Shown: positions 14,486 to 14,504 of the stretch, piece after piece
Layout of the letters: each line of letters starts with the position of its first letter
Numbering within the stretch: position 1 is the first letter of the stretch
Assembly (NCBI GenBank): GCA_964625145.1
Contig: CAZVAQ010000086.1
Coordinates: 1-14,504, forward strand
Direction: 5' to 3'
Source: CAYTRP01 sp964625145
GTDB taxonomy: Bacteria; Sumerlaeota; Sumerlaeia; SLMS01; JAHLLQ01
Length of the DNA: 14,504 bases
Program-made: the position numbers and the translations under genes
Notes under the pieces: model-generated
Seen by the model: only the letters and a program-made list of their open reading frames with translations
Databases searched by the model: none
Told to the model about the DNA's origin: nothing

Positions 14486-14504
14486 ATGGAAACGCGCACA
14501 GCTC
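14486..14504 (+). CDS. Possible start of a plus-strand gene cut by the window edge
   Basis: ATG at 14486 is preceded by AAGGAG (AGGAG at 14475-14479) with an ideal 6-base spacer. Only six codons (METRTA) fit before the window ends, so nothing can be said of the product. The call rests solely on the ribosome site and on the divergent arrangement with the minus-strand gene starting at 14228. A minus-strand frame open from 14503 to a TAG at 14351 competes with it. Confidence 0.35.

Noticed and set aside
14351..14504. Minus-strand frame ending in TAG at 14351 as the tail of a gene
   Set aside because: Only about 50 codons, no recognised motif, no terminator, and it conflicts with a strong ribosome site on the plus strand. 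Not listed as a feature.
1..14504. CRISPR array, tRNA or rRNA genes
   Set aside because: No regularly spaced direct repeats and no tRNA T-loop/acceptor pairing outside genes were seen; the repeats present are palindromic and irregularly spaced.

Overview
The window looks like a piece of a GC-rich, Gram-negative, deep-branching bacterial genome, probably metagenome-assembled. It contains a 10-N scaffold gap, a Kdo transferase (so lipopolysaccharide or at least a Kdo-lipid A core), large secreted beta-helix proteins with a FlgD-type Ig fold and a dockerin-like C-terminus, and many intergenic hairpin repeats. The mix resembles Sumerlaeota, Hydrogenedentota, Planctomycetota or Verrucomicrobiota. 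That placement rests on recalled style, not a search, and is tentative.

Layout. 1-239 (+): tail of an NAD-dependent sugar epimerase/dehydratase. 240-557: hairpin repeats, then a strong intrinsic terminator serving the minus-strand gene to its right. 558-5399 (-): one very large secreted mosaic protein (signal peptide, FlgD-like Ig, propeller-like segment, TSLREAI motif, beta-helix coils, dockerin-like end), interrupted by the N gap. 5406-5959: a long non-coding stretch holding a hairpin in the leader of that gene, a strongly self-complementary segment (5559-5748) that I read as a plus-strand structured RNA, and then C-rich DNA (5749-5959) in which I see nothing definite. 5960-7170 (+): a YbgC-like thioesterase and a SAM methyltransferase overlapping by ATGA. 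7270-8592 (-): waaA/kdtA. 8599-8854: an inverted-repeat element filling the spacer. 8855-11769 (-): the classic dnaX-ybaB-recR cluster. 11770-12036: divergent spacer with a repeat hairpin. 12037-12873 (+): an unrecognised membrane protein of lower GC. 12874-13265: several repeat hairpins. 13266-14228 (-): a secreted jelly-roll-like protein. 14229-14504: spacer, possibly with the start of a plus-strand gene at 14486.

How genes fit together. dnaX, ybaB and recR are replication/repair housekeeping genes in their usual order, followed on the same strand by envelope gene waaA. The thioesterase and methyltransferase are translationally coupled. The two secreted proteins are surface or extracellular and are not obviously linked in function.

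I found no convincing new defence, secretion or mobile system. The best leads are the structured RNA candidate at 5559-5748, a RecR whose fourth zinc-ligand cysteine is Asp, the density and variety of palindromic repeats (one of which has supplied the C-terminus of the methyltransferase), and the unrecognised membrane protein at 12037-12873.
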